DNA of 53,911 nt from NCBI GenBank assembly GCA_045128055.1, contig JBGVRC010000045.1:1-53911 (forward strand), in the 5' to 3' direction. Shown piece after piece: positions 48,330 to 53,911 of this stretch. The position numbers and the translations under genes were made by a program. How positions within the stretch are numbered: position 1 is the first letter of the stretch; every line of letters starts with the position of its first letter. This DNA is from Scatosoma sp045128055. Lineage in GTDB: Bacteria > Bacillota > Clostridia > Christensenellales > Borkfalkiaceae. The notes below the pieces were generated by a model, which worked only from the letters and a program-made list of their open reading frames with translations, was not told where the DNA came from and searched no databases.

Positions 48330-49196
48330 ATGAAAAAGATGATGAAAAAACTTATCAGCGGTACGTTGGCTGTGACGAGCGTTGTGGCTTGTATGGGTAC
48401 TTTGACCGCGTGTGAAACGTCCAAACCCGAATTTACGATGACCATTTCCTTTAACGGGGAAACGTACGAATTGGACTATTATATGAACAGAAAAGTAGCT
48501 CCCGCAACCACCAAGCATTTCATTTGGCTTGCGGAAAACGGCTATTACGACGGGCTTTGCGTGCATAATTACACCAGCTCCCGTTTGTATACAGGCGCTT
48601 TTGAAGCGACGGCGGACGAAAATGATTCCGACGGCTTGGTAGAACGCAATTACTTTGATTTCGTTAAGAACAGCCCGAAGCTTTCCGCATTCCCGCACTC
48701 CGTTTGGGAAGACAAAGAACAAACTATGCCCTTGTACACCCTTCGCGGCGAATTTAAAAACAATTCCTTCGAAGTAAAGAACGGCGCGCTTAATCCTGGC
48801 TTTGGCGCGTTGACGATGTATTACGTGGACAACAGCTCGTCCGACGACGTGTACGTGGAATATGCAAGCCAAGAAGGTATGGCGACCAGACAATATAAAT
48901 ACAACAGCGCAACTTCGCTCTTCTACGTGGCTTTGGATTCTTCCGTAGCGCAAAGCGGCTATTGCACCTTTGCTTTGTTGCAAGACGGCGAAGACGAAAC
49001 CTTGAAGGCGTTGCAGGACGATATTGCCGACTATATCGAAAATGAATACGGCGAAGAAACTTCCGATTTCACCAGCTCGTATAGCGTAACCTTCGGCGAA
49101 GGGGATATGTTCTTGGATAACTATGAAAAGAGCGTAACCTGCTCCGTTCCTAACAAAGCGATCATAATCGAAAGCATCAAAATGACGAAATATTAA
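48330..49196 (+). CDS. Lipoprotein with cyclophilin-like (peptidyl-prolyl isomerase) fold
   Basis: The 288-residue product starts at 48330 behind TGGAGATT and has a signal peptide with lipobox LTAC (Cys28). The mature part aligns by eye with cyclophilin-type PPIases: APATTKHFIWLAENGYYDGL corresponds to the APKTV-NF-L---GFYDG motif. The next motif FHRVI-GFMIQGG is replaced by VHNYTSSRLYTGAFE, so the catalytic Arg is not conserved. It may bind peptides without isomerase activity, or fold extracellular proteins. A C-terminal LKALQDDIADYIENEYGE helix is also cyclophilin-like. Confidence 0.7.
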   Translation: MKKMMKKLISGTLAVTSVVACMGTLTACETSKPEFTMTISFNGETYELDYYMNRKVAPATTKHFIWLAENGYYDGLCVHNYTSSRLYTGAFEATADENDSDGLVERNYFDFVKNSPKLSAFPHSVWEDKEQTMPLYTLRGEFKNNSFEVKNGALNPGFGALTMYYVDNSSSDDVYVEYASQEGMATRQYKYNSATSLFYVALDSSVAQSGYCTFALLQDGEDETLKALQDDIADYIENEYGEETSDFTSSYSVTFGEGDMFLDNYEKSVTCSVPNKAIIIESIKMTKY

Positions 49197-49210
49197 GAAA
49201 TAAAAAGAAA

Positions 49211-49244
49211 AACTCCTTTACCTATGCGGGTAAAGGAGTTTTTT
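49211..49244. terminator. Bidirectional terminator between converging genes
   Basis: AACTCCTTTACC (49211-49222) pairs perfectly with GGTAAAGGAGTT (49229-49240), with A run and T run outside. Confidence 0.9.
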
Positions 49245-49245
49245 G

Positions 49246-49479
49246 TTACGCGTTTTCTTTCAACCAAGCGTCTTTCTTTTCGGCGCTCATTCTCGTAATG
49301 TCTTCTTTGGGGTGTTTGCTGTTTTTTCCGCCGTTGACGTAAAGGAAAAAATGACCGCTTTCCGTTTGGAAAAGACATTCTTCCCAGCCTTCCGCGCTAC
49401 CAAACTCACCAAAGGTCACTTTTTTTACGAATTTCGAAGCTTCCGTGTCGTAGACTTTTTTACAAATAACTTTTTGCAT
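49246..49479 (-). CDS. Conserved-looking small protein (77 residues), unknown
   Basis: Starts MQKVICKKVYDTEASKFVKK behind AAAAAGGAGAG and ends DAWLKENA. The pattern resembles small proteins of Firmicutes and phages with a KxYDTExA opening and SGHFFLYVNGGKNSKHP in the middle, likely a small beta-sheet followed by a helix. No function is known to me. It has its own promoter (TTGACA and TACAAT at 49513-49541) and shares the terminator with the cyclophilin-like gene. Confidence 0.7.
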   Translation of the reverse strand: MQKVICKKVYDTEASKFVKKVTFGEFGSAEGWEECLFQTESGHFFLYVNGGKNSKHPKEDITRMSAEKKDAWLKENA

Positions 49480-49512
49480 AATTTCTCTCCTTTTTAAGAT
49501 TTTTTCATAAGT

Positions 49513-49541
49513 ATTGTATAAGAAAAAGGAAAATTTGTCAA
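49513..49541 (-). promoter_or_regulatory. Promoter of the 77-residue protein gene
   Basis: Minus-strand TTGACA (49541-49536), 17-bp spacer, TACAAT (49518-49513). Confidence 0.75.
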
Positions 49542-49570
49542 TAAAATGAAGGGGGTAAAGGGGTGGAAAA

Positions 49571-50461
49571 TTATGTCGTAATATCCAAAATTTTGCCGTC
49601 CTGTATCGAAAGGGTAAAATATTTTCCTTCAAACAGCCTTTCTTGCTTTTTATAAAACAAAACGCAGCAATTTTCTTCTTCCGTGGGCAAGACAGCGGTA
49701 AAATCCCCCAAAAAAGCGCGGATATCCGCGGCTTTGGTTTGCATATCGTCGCAAAGGTATTCTTCGAAATTTCCCCCGATTAAAAGACTTTCAAAGAAAG
49801 TGAAGGCAAACAGCTCGGGGTGGGCTTCTCCCCGCGGAGCGGATAAAACGTAAGCCGTTCGTTCGCACTCCGTTTCCGTCAGGATATAGCTGCATTCCGC
49901 CGTTCTGCCAAGGCTTTCTTGCAAGGGCAGGGAAGCGGTTAAAACACCCTTTTCAAAACGGAAAGAGCACGCGTTTTCCATAAAAAGCAGTTTGCAGGCT
50001 TTGTTAAAAACGGCAAGCTGTTTTTCGGTTTTTATAAATAAAAAATCTTGCTCGAAAAACATCGTTGCTTGGGAAAAGGACGGGGGCAGGGTCGCGACGA
50101 AGAAATTTTTATCCGTTTGCAGGGATAGAGAAAGCTCGCCTTGGGAAAAGAGCGTAGCCGTGCAGTTTTCCGCTTGGATTTGTTGGATAACGCGTAGAGA
50201 AAAGTCGCTTGGGGGGAAGCGGCGGGCGTGTAAAATCAGCGCGTCGCGTAAAATATATACGTCGCAGTCGCGCGGGGGCGTACGCAAAATCTCGTCCGTG
50301 AGAAAAAAGGAGATGGGCAAGGCGTTTTCGGGGATAAACTCCACGAAGATACGGTCGGAAAGATGGATATGCGCAAACCGTTCGAAGTTGTCCACTTGGC
50401 CAAAATACAAGCCGCCCAACCGCAGGGCGCAGGCTTTGTCGGATAAAAAATAAATTTTCAT
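49571..50461 (-). CDS. Hypothetical protein (296 residues)
   Basis: The product begins MKIYFLSDKACALRLGGLYFG. It appears globular and cytoplasmic, mostly beta strands in the first 180 residues (DRIFVEFIPEN, LSLSLQTDKNFFVATL), then an alpha/beta part ending EGKYFTLSIQDGKILDITT. No signal peptide, membrane helix or catalytic motif is seen. The -10-like TATACT (50472-50467) ends five bases before the ATG, suggesting a leaderless mRNA although the -35 is weak. It is divergent from the Myb-like gene. Function unknown. Confidence 0.7.
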   Translation of the reverse strand: MKIYFLSDKACALRLGGLYFGQVDNFERFAHIHLSDRIFVEFIPENALPISFFLTDEILRTPPRDCDVYILRDALILHARRFPPSDFSLRVIQQIQAENCTATLFSQGELSLSLQTDKNFFVATLPPSFSQATMFFEQDFLFIKTEKQLAVFNKACKLLFMENACSFRFEKGVLTASLPLQESLGRTAECSYILTETECERTAYVLSAPRGEAHPELFAFTFFESLLIGGNFEEYLCDDMQTKAADIRAFLGDFTAVLPTEEENCCVLFYKKQERLFEGKYFTLSIQDGKILDITT

Positions 50462-50554
50462 AAAATAGTATATTCTTTTTGCGATTGAAAAAGTATAAAA
50501 ATGCCAAAATAAGGTAATAATTCAAGCGCAACTTAAAAAAATAGGAGAATGATT

Positions 50555-51205
50555 ATGAACAAAATCAACGGTTACACGGAAGAAGAAGCGAAAAATTTGG
50601 TGGAATTTATCAAAGAAGGCAAACGCAAAGGAAAAACGCTTACTTACTTGTTTGAAACCTACGGGTTAAAACACGGCAGAGCCAAGGGCAGCGTGCGCAA
50701 TTACTATTACACGCTGATGAAAAACGAAAAGGGTGACGAGCGCATCGTGCGGCTTTTGGACGGTTCGCAGCTTTCCGTGGAGAAAATCCGCGAATTTACC
50801 CAAGAAGAAGCGGACGAAGCAATCCGTAGCATTTTGGCGGAAAAGAGCAAGGGAATGTCGGTGCGCCGCGCCATTTTCAATCTTTCGGGCGGGGACGATA
50901 AATTGATGCTCCGTTTGCAAAACAAATACCGCAATACCTTGAAAAAGAAACCCGAAAAAATTGCGGAAATTGCGGCGGATTTGGGGTTCAGCGACGAAGC
51001 GGCGCGCGTTTTGCAAGGAAGCTCCGCTCGCTCGCAGGGTAAAGCCGCGCCCGATAAGGAGTTTTTACGCCGTCGCTTGGAAAATGAAATCAACGCCCTG
51101 TACGATAGACTTGCCCAAGCCTTAAAGGTGGAAAACGAACGGCTTCGCACGGAAAACGCGGCTTTGAAATCCGCGCTTGACAAGGACGATAAAGAGCAAG
51201 CGTAA
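50555..51205 (+). CDS. Putative DNA-binding protein with repeated Myb/HTH-like segments and C-terminal coiled coil
   Basis: The 216-residue protein contains two similar segments, GYTEEEAKNLVEFIKEGKRK...GRAKGSVRNYYYTL (about 4-55) and FTQEEADEAIRSILAEKSKG...RLQNKYRNTL (about 79-130). Each consists of a Myb/SANT-like or RsfA-like three-helix unit. The last 50 residues (LENEINALYDRLAQALKVEN) are a coiled coil suited to dimerisation. RsfA-like proteins regulate prespore genes, but this link is only by pattern. The ATG at 50555 is seven bases after AGGAG; the ATG at 50549 is too close. Confidence 0.65.
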   Translation: MNKINGYTEEEAKNLVEFIKEGKRKGKTLTYLFETYGLKHGRAKGSVRNYYYTLMKNEKGDERIVRLLDGSQLSVEKIREFTQEEADEAIRSILAEKSKGMSVRRAIFNLSGGDDKLMLRLQNKYRNTLKKKPEKIAEIAADLGFSDEAARVLQGSSARSQGKAAPDKEFLRRRLENEINALYDRLAQALKVENERLRTENAALKSALDKDDKEQA

Positions 51206-51237
51206 CGCGTGAAAAAATCGTATAAAAATAAAAATGA

Positions 51238-51269
51238 GCCTACCGTGTACGCGTTCACGGTAGGCTTTT
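51238..51269. terminator. Terminator between converging genes
   Basis: GCCTACCGTG (51238-51247) and CACGGTAGGC (51256-51265) pair perfectly, then TTTTG; A-rich sequence on the left allows use by the minus-strand gene as well. Confidence 0.85.
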
Positions 51270-51284
51270 GTCTAAAAATCGGCG

Positions 51285-51545
51285 TTATTCGGTTACGGCT
51301 TTTCGTACCTTTTTCGCCGCTTTTTCCGTCTTTTTTGCGACTTTGGCAACGCCGTCTTTCACTTCTTCCTTTATCTCGTCCGTCATTTCTTCCACGGCGT
51401 CGATTTTTTTATCCAGCATCGTATTCAGCTTAGCTTGCATTTCTTCCTGCGTCTTTTTGACGAGCGTGCGCATTTTGTAATTGTTTGCCACAAGCAAAGC
51501 CCCGCCAAGTCCGCCGATAATCATACCGAGCGCGAATTTTTCCAT
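51285..51545 (-). CDS. YtxH-like small membrane-anchored coiled-coil protein
   Basis: An 86-residue protein with one N-terminal hydrophobic helix rich in Gly (LGMIIGGLGGALLVAN) and a long charged helix (EEMTDEIKEEVKDGVAKVAKK) with a Lys/Ala-rich end. This is the YtxH/gas-vesicle-like arrangement often linked to envelope stress; the function is not established. AAAGGGGGT lies upstream of the ATG at 51545. Confidence 0.7.
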   Translation of the reverse strand: MEKFALGMIIGGLGGALLVANNYKMRTLVKKTQEEMQAKLNTMLDKKIDAVEEMTDEIKEEVKDGVAKVAKKTEKAAKKVRKAVTE

Positions 51546-51666
51546 ATTTGTACCCCCTTTAAGGAATTTTTCAATTCTTTATGGGTAGTATGCGAAAAAA
51601 TGCGGAAAATATGCGGAAAACAAAAGGAAAAAATTGCAAAAGGTAGGAAAAAATCCTTGTAAACGA

Positions 51667-51695
51667 TAGACGAAAGTCGGGTTTTGTGGTATAAT
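51667..51695 (+). promoter_or_regulatory. Promoter of ruvX, leaderless geometry
   Basis: TAGACG (51667-51672), 17-bp spacer, TATAAT (51690-51695) with TGG before it; six bases (AAGAAT) to the ATG at 51702. Confidence 0.7.
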
Positions 51696-51701
51696 AAGAA
51701 T

Positions 51702-52478
51702 ATGATACAAAAAAGAGCCATAGCCTTTGATATAGGCAACAAACGAATCGGGGTGGCGATATCCGACCCCTTTAACGAATACGCTATGCCCTGCGAAACG
51801 TACGTACGCACGAAAAATTTTGAAGCGGACGTAGCGGCTATCGCCAAAATCGCGCAGGATAGGGGCGTGGGGGTAATCGTATGCGGAATGCCTTTTAATT
51901 ACGACGGCACGGACAGTATTCAAACGGTAAAAACGCGAGAGTTTATCGAGCATTTGCGTGAAAAAACCGACCTGCCTATCGAGCTGGAAGACGAGCGTTT
52001 TACGACGATGCAAGCGCGGGAAACGCAAATCCAAGGCGGGATAAAGCTTGGCGACAGAAAGAAAACGATTGATTCGATAGCGGCGTCCTATATTTTGGAG
52101 AGCTATTTAAATCGTGAGAAAATAAAGAATAAAAAGCGGGAGGAACTCTCAATGAGCAACGAAATCAAAGACGAAATTTACGAAGAAGAAGACCGTATTT
52201 TTGAAGTAGAAGCGGAAGACGGTACGGTTGAAAAATTGTACCATTTGGCAACGATTGAATACCGCAAAAATATGTACTGCATATTCCAAAAGGCTGAACC
52301 CGAATCGGAAGAAGAGGAAGACGAAGTTATCATCTTTGCTTTGCAAGGCGAAGGAGAAGACGCAATGTTGATGCCCATCGAAGACGATCAACTTTTGGAC
52401 GAAGTTTTCGCGGAATTTTGCCATCAGTACGAAGACTTCGAAAACGCAGACGAAGCAGCGGAATTAGACGAAGTTTAA
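51702..52478 (+). CDS. ruvX: RuvX (YqgF) nuclease fused in frame to a DUF1292 (YrzB-like) domain
   Basis: Residues 1-148 are a complete RuvX/YqgF RNase-H-fold protein (D10 in AFDIGNKRIGVA, EDERFTTMQA, and DSIAASYILESYL), linked to 16S rRNA 5' processing and junction resolution. From M151 on follows a full DUF1292 protein (FEVEAEDGTVEKLYHLATIEY, then a Glu run). In Firmicutes these are normally two adjacent genes, yrrK and yrzB. Here no stop separates them, giving 258 residues. A strong GGGAGG precedes M151 (ATG 52152), so the second protein may also be made alone. The start at 51702 is six bases from the -10 box. Confidence 0.88.
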   Translation: MIQKRAIAFDIGNKRIGVAISDPFNEYAMPCETYVRTKNFEADVAAIAKIAQDRGVGVIVCGMPFNYDGTDSIQTVKTREFIEHLREKTDLPIELEDERFTTMQARETQIQGGIKLGDRKKTIDSIAASYILESYLNREKIKNKKREELSMSNEIKDEIYEEEDRIFEVEAEDGTVEKLYHLATIEYRKNMYCIFQKAEPESEEEEDEVIIFALQGEGEDAMLMPIEDDQLLDEVFAEFCHQYEDFENADEAAELDEV

Positions 52479-52489
52479 GTAAAACAAAA

Positions 52490-52521
52490 AGAGCCTAAGG
52501 GATAAAGCCTTGGGCTCTTTC
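52490..52521 (+). terminator. Terminator of ruvX-DUF1292
   Basis: AGAGCCTAAGG (52490-52500) pairs with CCTTGGGCTCT (52508-52518), one G-U pair, then TT(T). Confidence 0.85.
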
Positions 52522-52583
52522 TATATATAGAAAGAAAATTGCATAGAAAATGAAAAAATATTTAAAAATCCGCTTAAAAAAAG

Positions 52584-52612
52584 TTGCGTAAGCTTTGGCT
52601 TTATGGTAAAAT
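52584..52612 (+). promoter_or_regulatory. Promoter of rpsB-tsf
   Basis: TTGCGT (52584-52589), 17-bp spacer, TAAAAT (52607-52612) with TGG before it. Confidence 0.7.
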
Positions 52613-52618
52613 AGAAAG

Positions 52619-52725
52619 GCTGAAAATTCACACTCGCTCATTGTGCGTAATCCGTGTCCGTAAAATCTTTCAATGCGGACGTCATTACGAGCCAACACAA
52701 GGCGGGGAGGAAAAACGGAGGTTTG
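52619..52725 (+). promoter_or_regulatory. Structured leader of rpsB, possible S2 autoregulatory element
   Basis: The leader of about 110 nt contains CACACTCGCTCATTGTG, which can form a hairpin, and GTCCG/CGGAC arms (near 52656-52660 and 52676-52680) before AACGGAGG. S2 leaders that bind S2 are known in several phyla; I cannot confirm a match to a family from sequence alone. Confidence 0.35.
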
Positions 52726-52729
52726 AATT

Positions 52730-53494
52730 ATGGCAGTTATTACTATGAAGCAGCTCTTAGAAGCAGGCGTTCACTTCGGTCACCAAACCAGAAAGTGGAA
52801 CCCCAAAATGAAGAAGTACATCTTCGCGGCAAGAAACGACATTCACATCATCGACTTGCAACTTACGGCTAACTTGATCGAAGAAGCATACGCATTCGTT
52901 TGCGAATCCGTAAAAGCTGGTAAGTCCGTACTTTTCGTTGGTACGAAAAAGCAAGCACAAGACGCTATCAAGGAAGAAGCGGAAAGATGCGGTCAGTACT
53001 ACGTAAACAGCCGTTGGCTTGGCGGTTGCTTGACCAACTTCAAGACGATGAGAAGCCGTGTTGAAAGATTGGAAAAGCTTGAAGCTATGGAAGCAAACGG
53101 CGATTTCGAAGCTTTGCCCAAAAAAGAAGTTATGCTCTTGAAGAAAGAAATGGGCAAATTGCAAGCTAACCTTGGCGGTATCAAGACGATGAAGTCGATG
53201 CCCGGCGTTATGTTCGTGGTAGATCCCCACAACGAAGACATCGCTATCAAAGAAGCGAAGAAGCTCGGCATCAAAATCGTTGCTATCACCGATACCAACT
53301 GCGATCCCGACGAAATCGATTACGTTATCCCCGGTAACGACGACGCTATCCGCGCAATCAAGTTGATCGCTTCCGTAATTGCTAACGCAGTTATCGAAGC
53401 AAACCAAGGCGAAGAAGCATTCGTTGCTCCCGCAGTAGAAGAAGCAGCTCCCGAATCCATCGAAGAAGTAGTTGCAGCAGAAGAAAACGCGTAA
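52730..53494 (+). CDS. rpsB: 30S ribosomal protein S2
   Basis: The 254-residue S2 has MKQLLEAGVHFGHQTRKWNPKMKKY, the family signature, VLFVGTKKQAQDAI and PGNDDAIRAIKLI. The last 30 residues form an acidic tail (EEAAPESIEEVVAAEENA). CGGAGGT lies eight bases before the ATG. tsf follows after 92 bases, the standard order. Confidence 0.98.
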   Translation: MAVITMKQLLEAGVHFGHQTRKWNPKMKKYIFAARNDIHIIDLQLTANLIEEAYAFVCESVKAGKSVLFVGTKKQAQDAIKEEAERCGQYYVNSRWLGGCLTNFKTMRSRVERLEKLEAMEANGDFEALPKKEVMLLKKEMGKLQANLGGIKTMKSMPGVMFVVDPHNEDIAIKEAKKLGIKIVAITDTNCDPDEIDYVIPGNDDAIRAIKLIASVIANAVIEANQGEEAFVAPAVEEAAPESIEEVVAAEENA

Positions 53495-53586
53495 GTTTTC
53501 TTGATATAGACGGAGTTTTCCGTCGCCAAACGCGGACAAGCTCCGCAATGTAAAAATTAAGAATATAGATAAAGGAGATTATAATT

Positions 53587-53911
53587 ATGGCATTCACGGC
53601 TAAAGACGTAATGGCGCTCCGCGAAAAGACGGGCGCAGGCGTTATGGACTGCAAAAGAGCTTTGACGGACGCTGACGGCGACATGAGCAAAGCGGCTGAC
53701 CTTTTGAGAGAAAGAGGTATTGCAAAGGCTGATAAAAAGGCTTCCCGTATCGCAGCAGAAGGTATCGTTTCCGCATACATCGACGGCAAAGTAGGCGTTC
53801 TTGTTGAAATCAACTGCGAATCCGACTTCGTTGCAAAGAACCCCCAATTCTCCGCAATCGCTACGGAAGTTGCAAAGATTATCGTAAAAGAAAACCCTGC
53901 TGACGTTGCAG
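53587..53911 (+). CDS. tsf: Elongation factor Ts, 5' part (cut by window end)
   Basis: The first 108 codons are present: MAFTAKDVMALREKTGAGVM with the signature TGAGVMDCKRAL, then GIAKADKKASRIAAEGIV and INCESDFVAKN. EF-Ts recharges EF-Tu with GTP. AAAGGAG precedes the ATG by about ten bases. The gene runs off the right edge. Confidence 0.97.
   Translation, partial: MAFTAKDVMALREKTGAGVMDCKRALTDADGDMSKAADLLRERGIAKADKKASRIAAEGIVSAYIDGKVGVLVEINCESDFVAKNPQFSAIATEVAKIIVKENPADVA

Overview
The window reads as one chromosomal segment of an anaerobic, probably spore-forming member of the Clostridia (Firmicutes). The evidence is the order yqfC-yqfD-phoH-pgpH-ybeY-era-yqzL-recO, a 2[4Fe-4S] ferredoxin, pyruvate phosphate dikinase, QueH-type epoxyqueuosine reduction, Feo iron uptake with a FeoB-associated Cys-rich peptide, and standard -35/-10 promoters with a 17-bp spacer. 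Coding density is high, most genes use GC-rich third positions, and the ribosomal-protein and ppdK genes show the different codon choice expected of highly expressed genes. No species can be named from the sequence alone.

Layout. 0-0.3 kb: 3' end of an AT-rich oxidoreductase gene unlike its surroundings. 0.4-7 kb: PAP2 phosphatase, EF-G-like GTPase, cysteine desulfurase, ferredoxin, an AT-rich LRR membrane protein behind a long structured leader, and a 53-residue small protein, separated by repeat-rich gaps. 7-10.6 kb: ruvC-ruvA-ruvB-queA. 10.8-14.4 kb: DtxR-type regulator, small membrane protein, feoA-feoB and Cys-rich peptide behind a promoter flanked by palindromes. 14.5-20.1 kb: a large Ser/Glu-rich beta-helix lipoprotein, a membrane protein and the divergent rlmL-like/queH pair. 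20.3-25.4 kb: heterodimeric ABC exporter and ClC channel. 25.5-32.2 kb: the conserved yqfC-to-recO cluster. 32.3-34.7 kb: an Mrr-type nuclease-domain protein and a regulator/SLOG pair with shared twin operators. 35-43.6 kb: ppdK, aspA, membrane protein, lipoprotein, aminotransferase and a small protein. 43.7-47.5 kb: rpmG-secE-nusG-rplK-rplA and rplJ-rplL with an L10 leader. 47.6-51.6 kb: lipoproteins and uncharacterised small genes. 51.7-53.9 kb: a ruvX-DUF1292 fusion, rpsB and the start of tsf.

How the genes relate. RuvA, RuvB and RuvC resolve Holliday junctions, and RecO and RuvX add recombination or RNA-processing functions. QueA makes epoxyqueuosine and QueH, 9 kb away, would reduce it. 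Era, YbeY, RlmL, NusG and the r-proteins serve ribosome biogenesis. YqfC and YqfD are sporulation factors, and a sigma-E-like promoter lies in front of them.

Most interesting signals: (1) at least six genes whose -10 box ends 5-7 nt before the start codon, implying leaderless mRNAs; (2) five intergenic nested-palindrome repeats that vary in sequence but keep their pairing; (3) a structured leader with an intrinsic terminator before the LRR gene; (4) twin ATACG-N5-CGTAT operators between an XRE regulator and a frameshifted SLOG gene; (5) a perfect 13-bp inverted repeat over the rplJ promoter; (6) the ruvX-DUF1292 fusion with a preserved internal start. No tRNA, rRNA, CRISPR array, insertion sequence or prophage was recognised.
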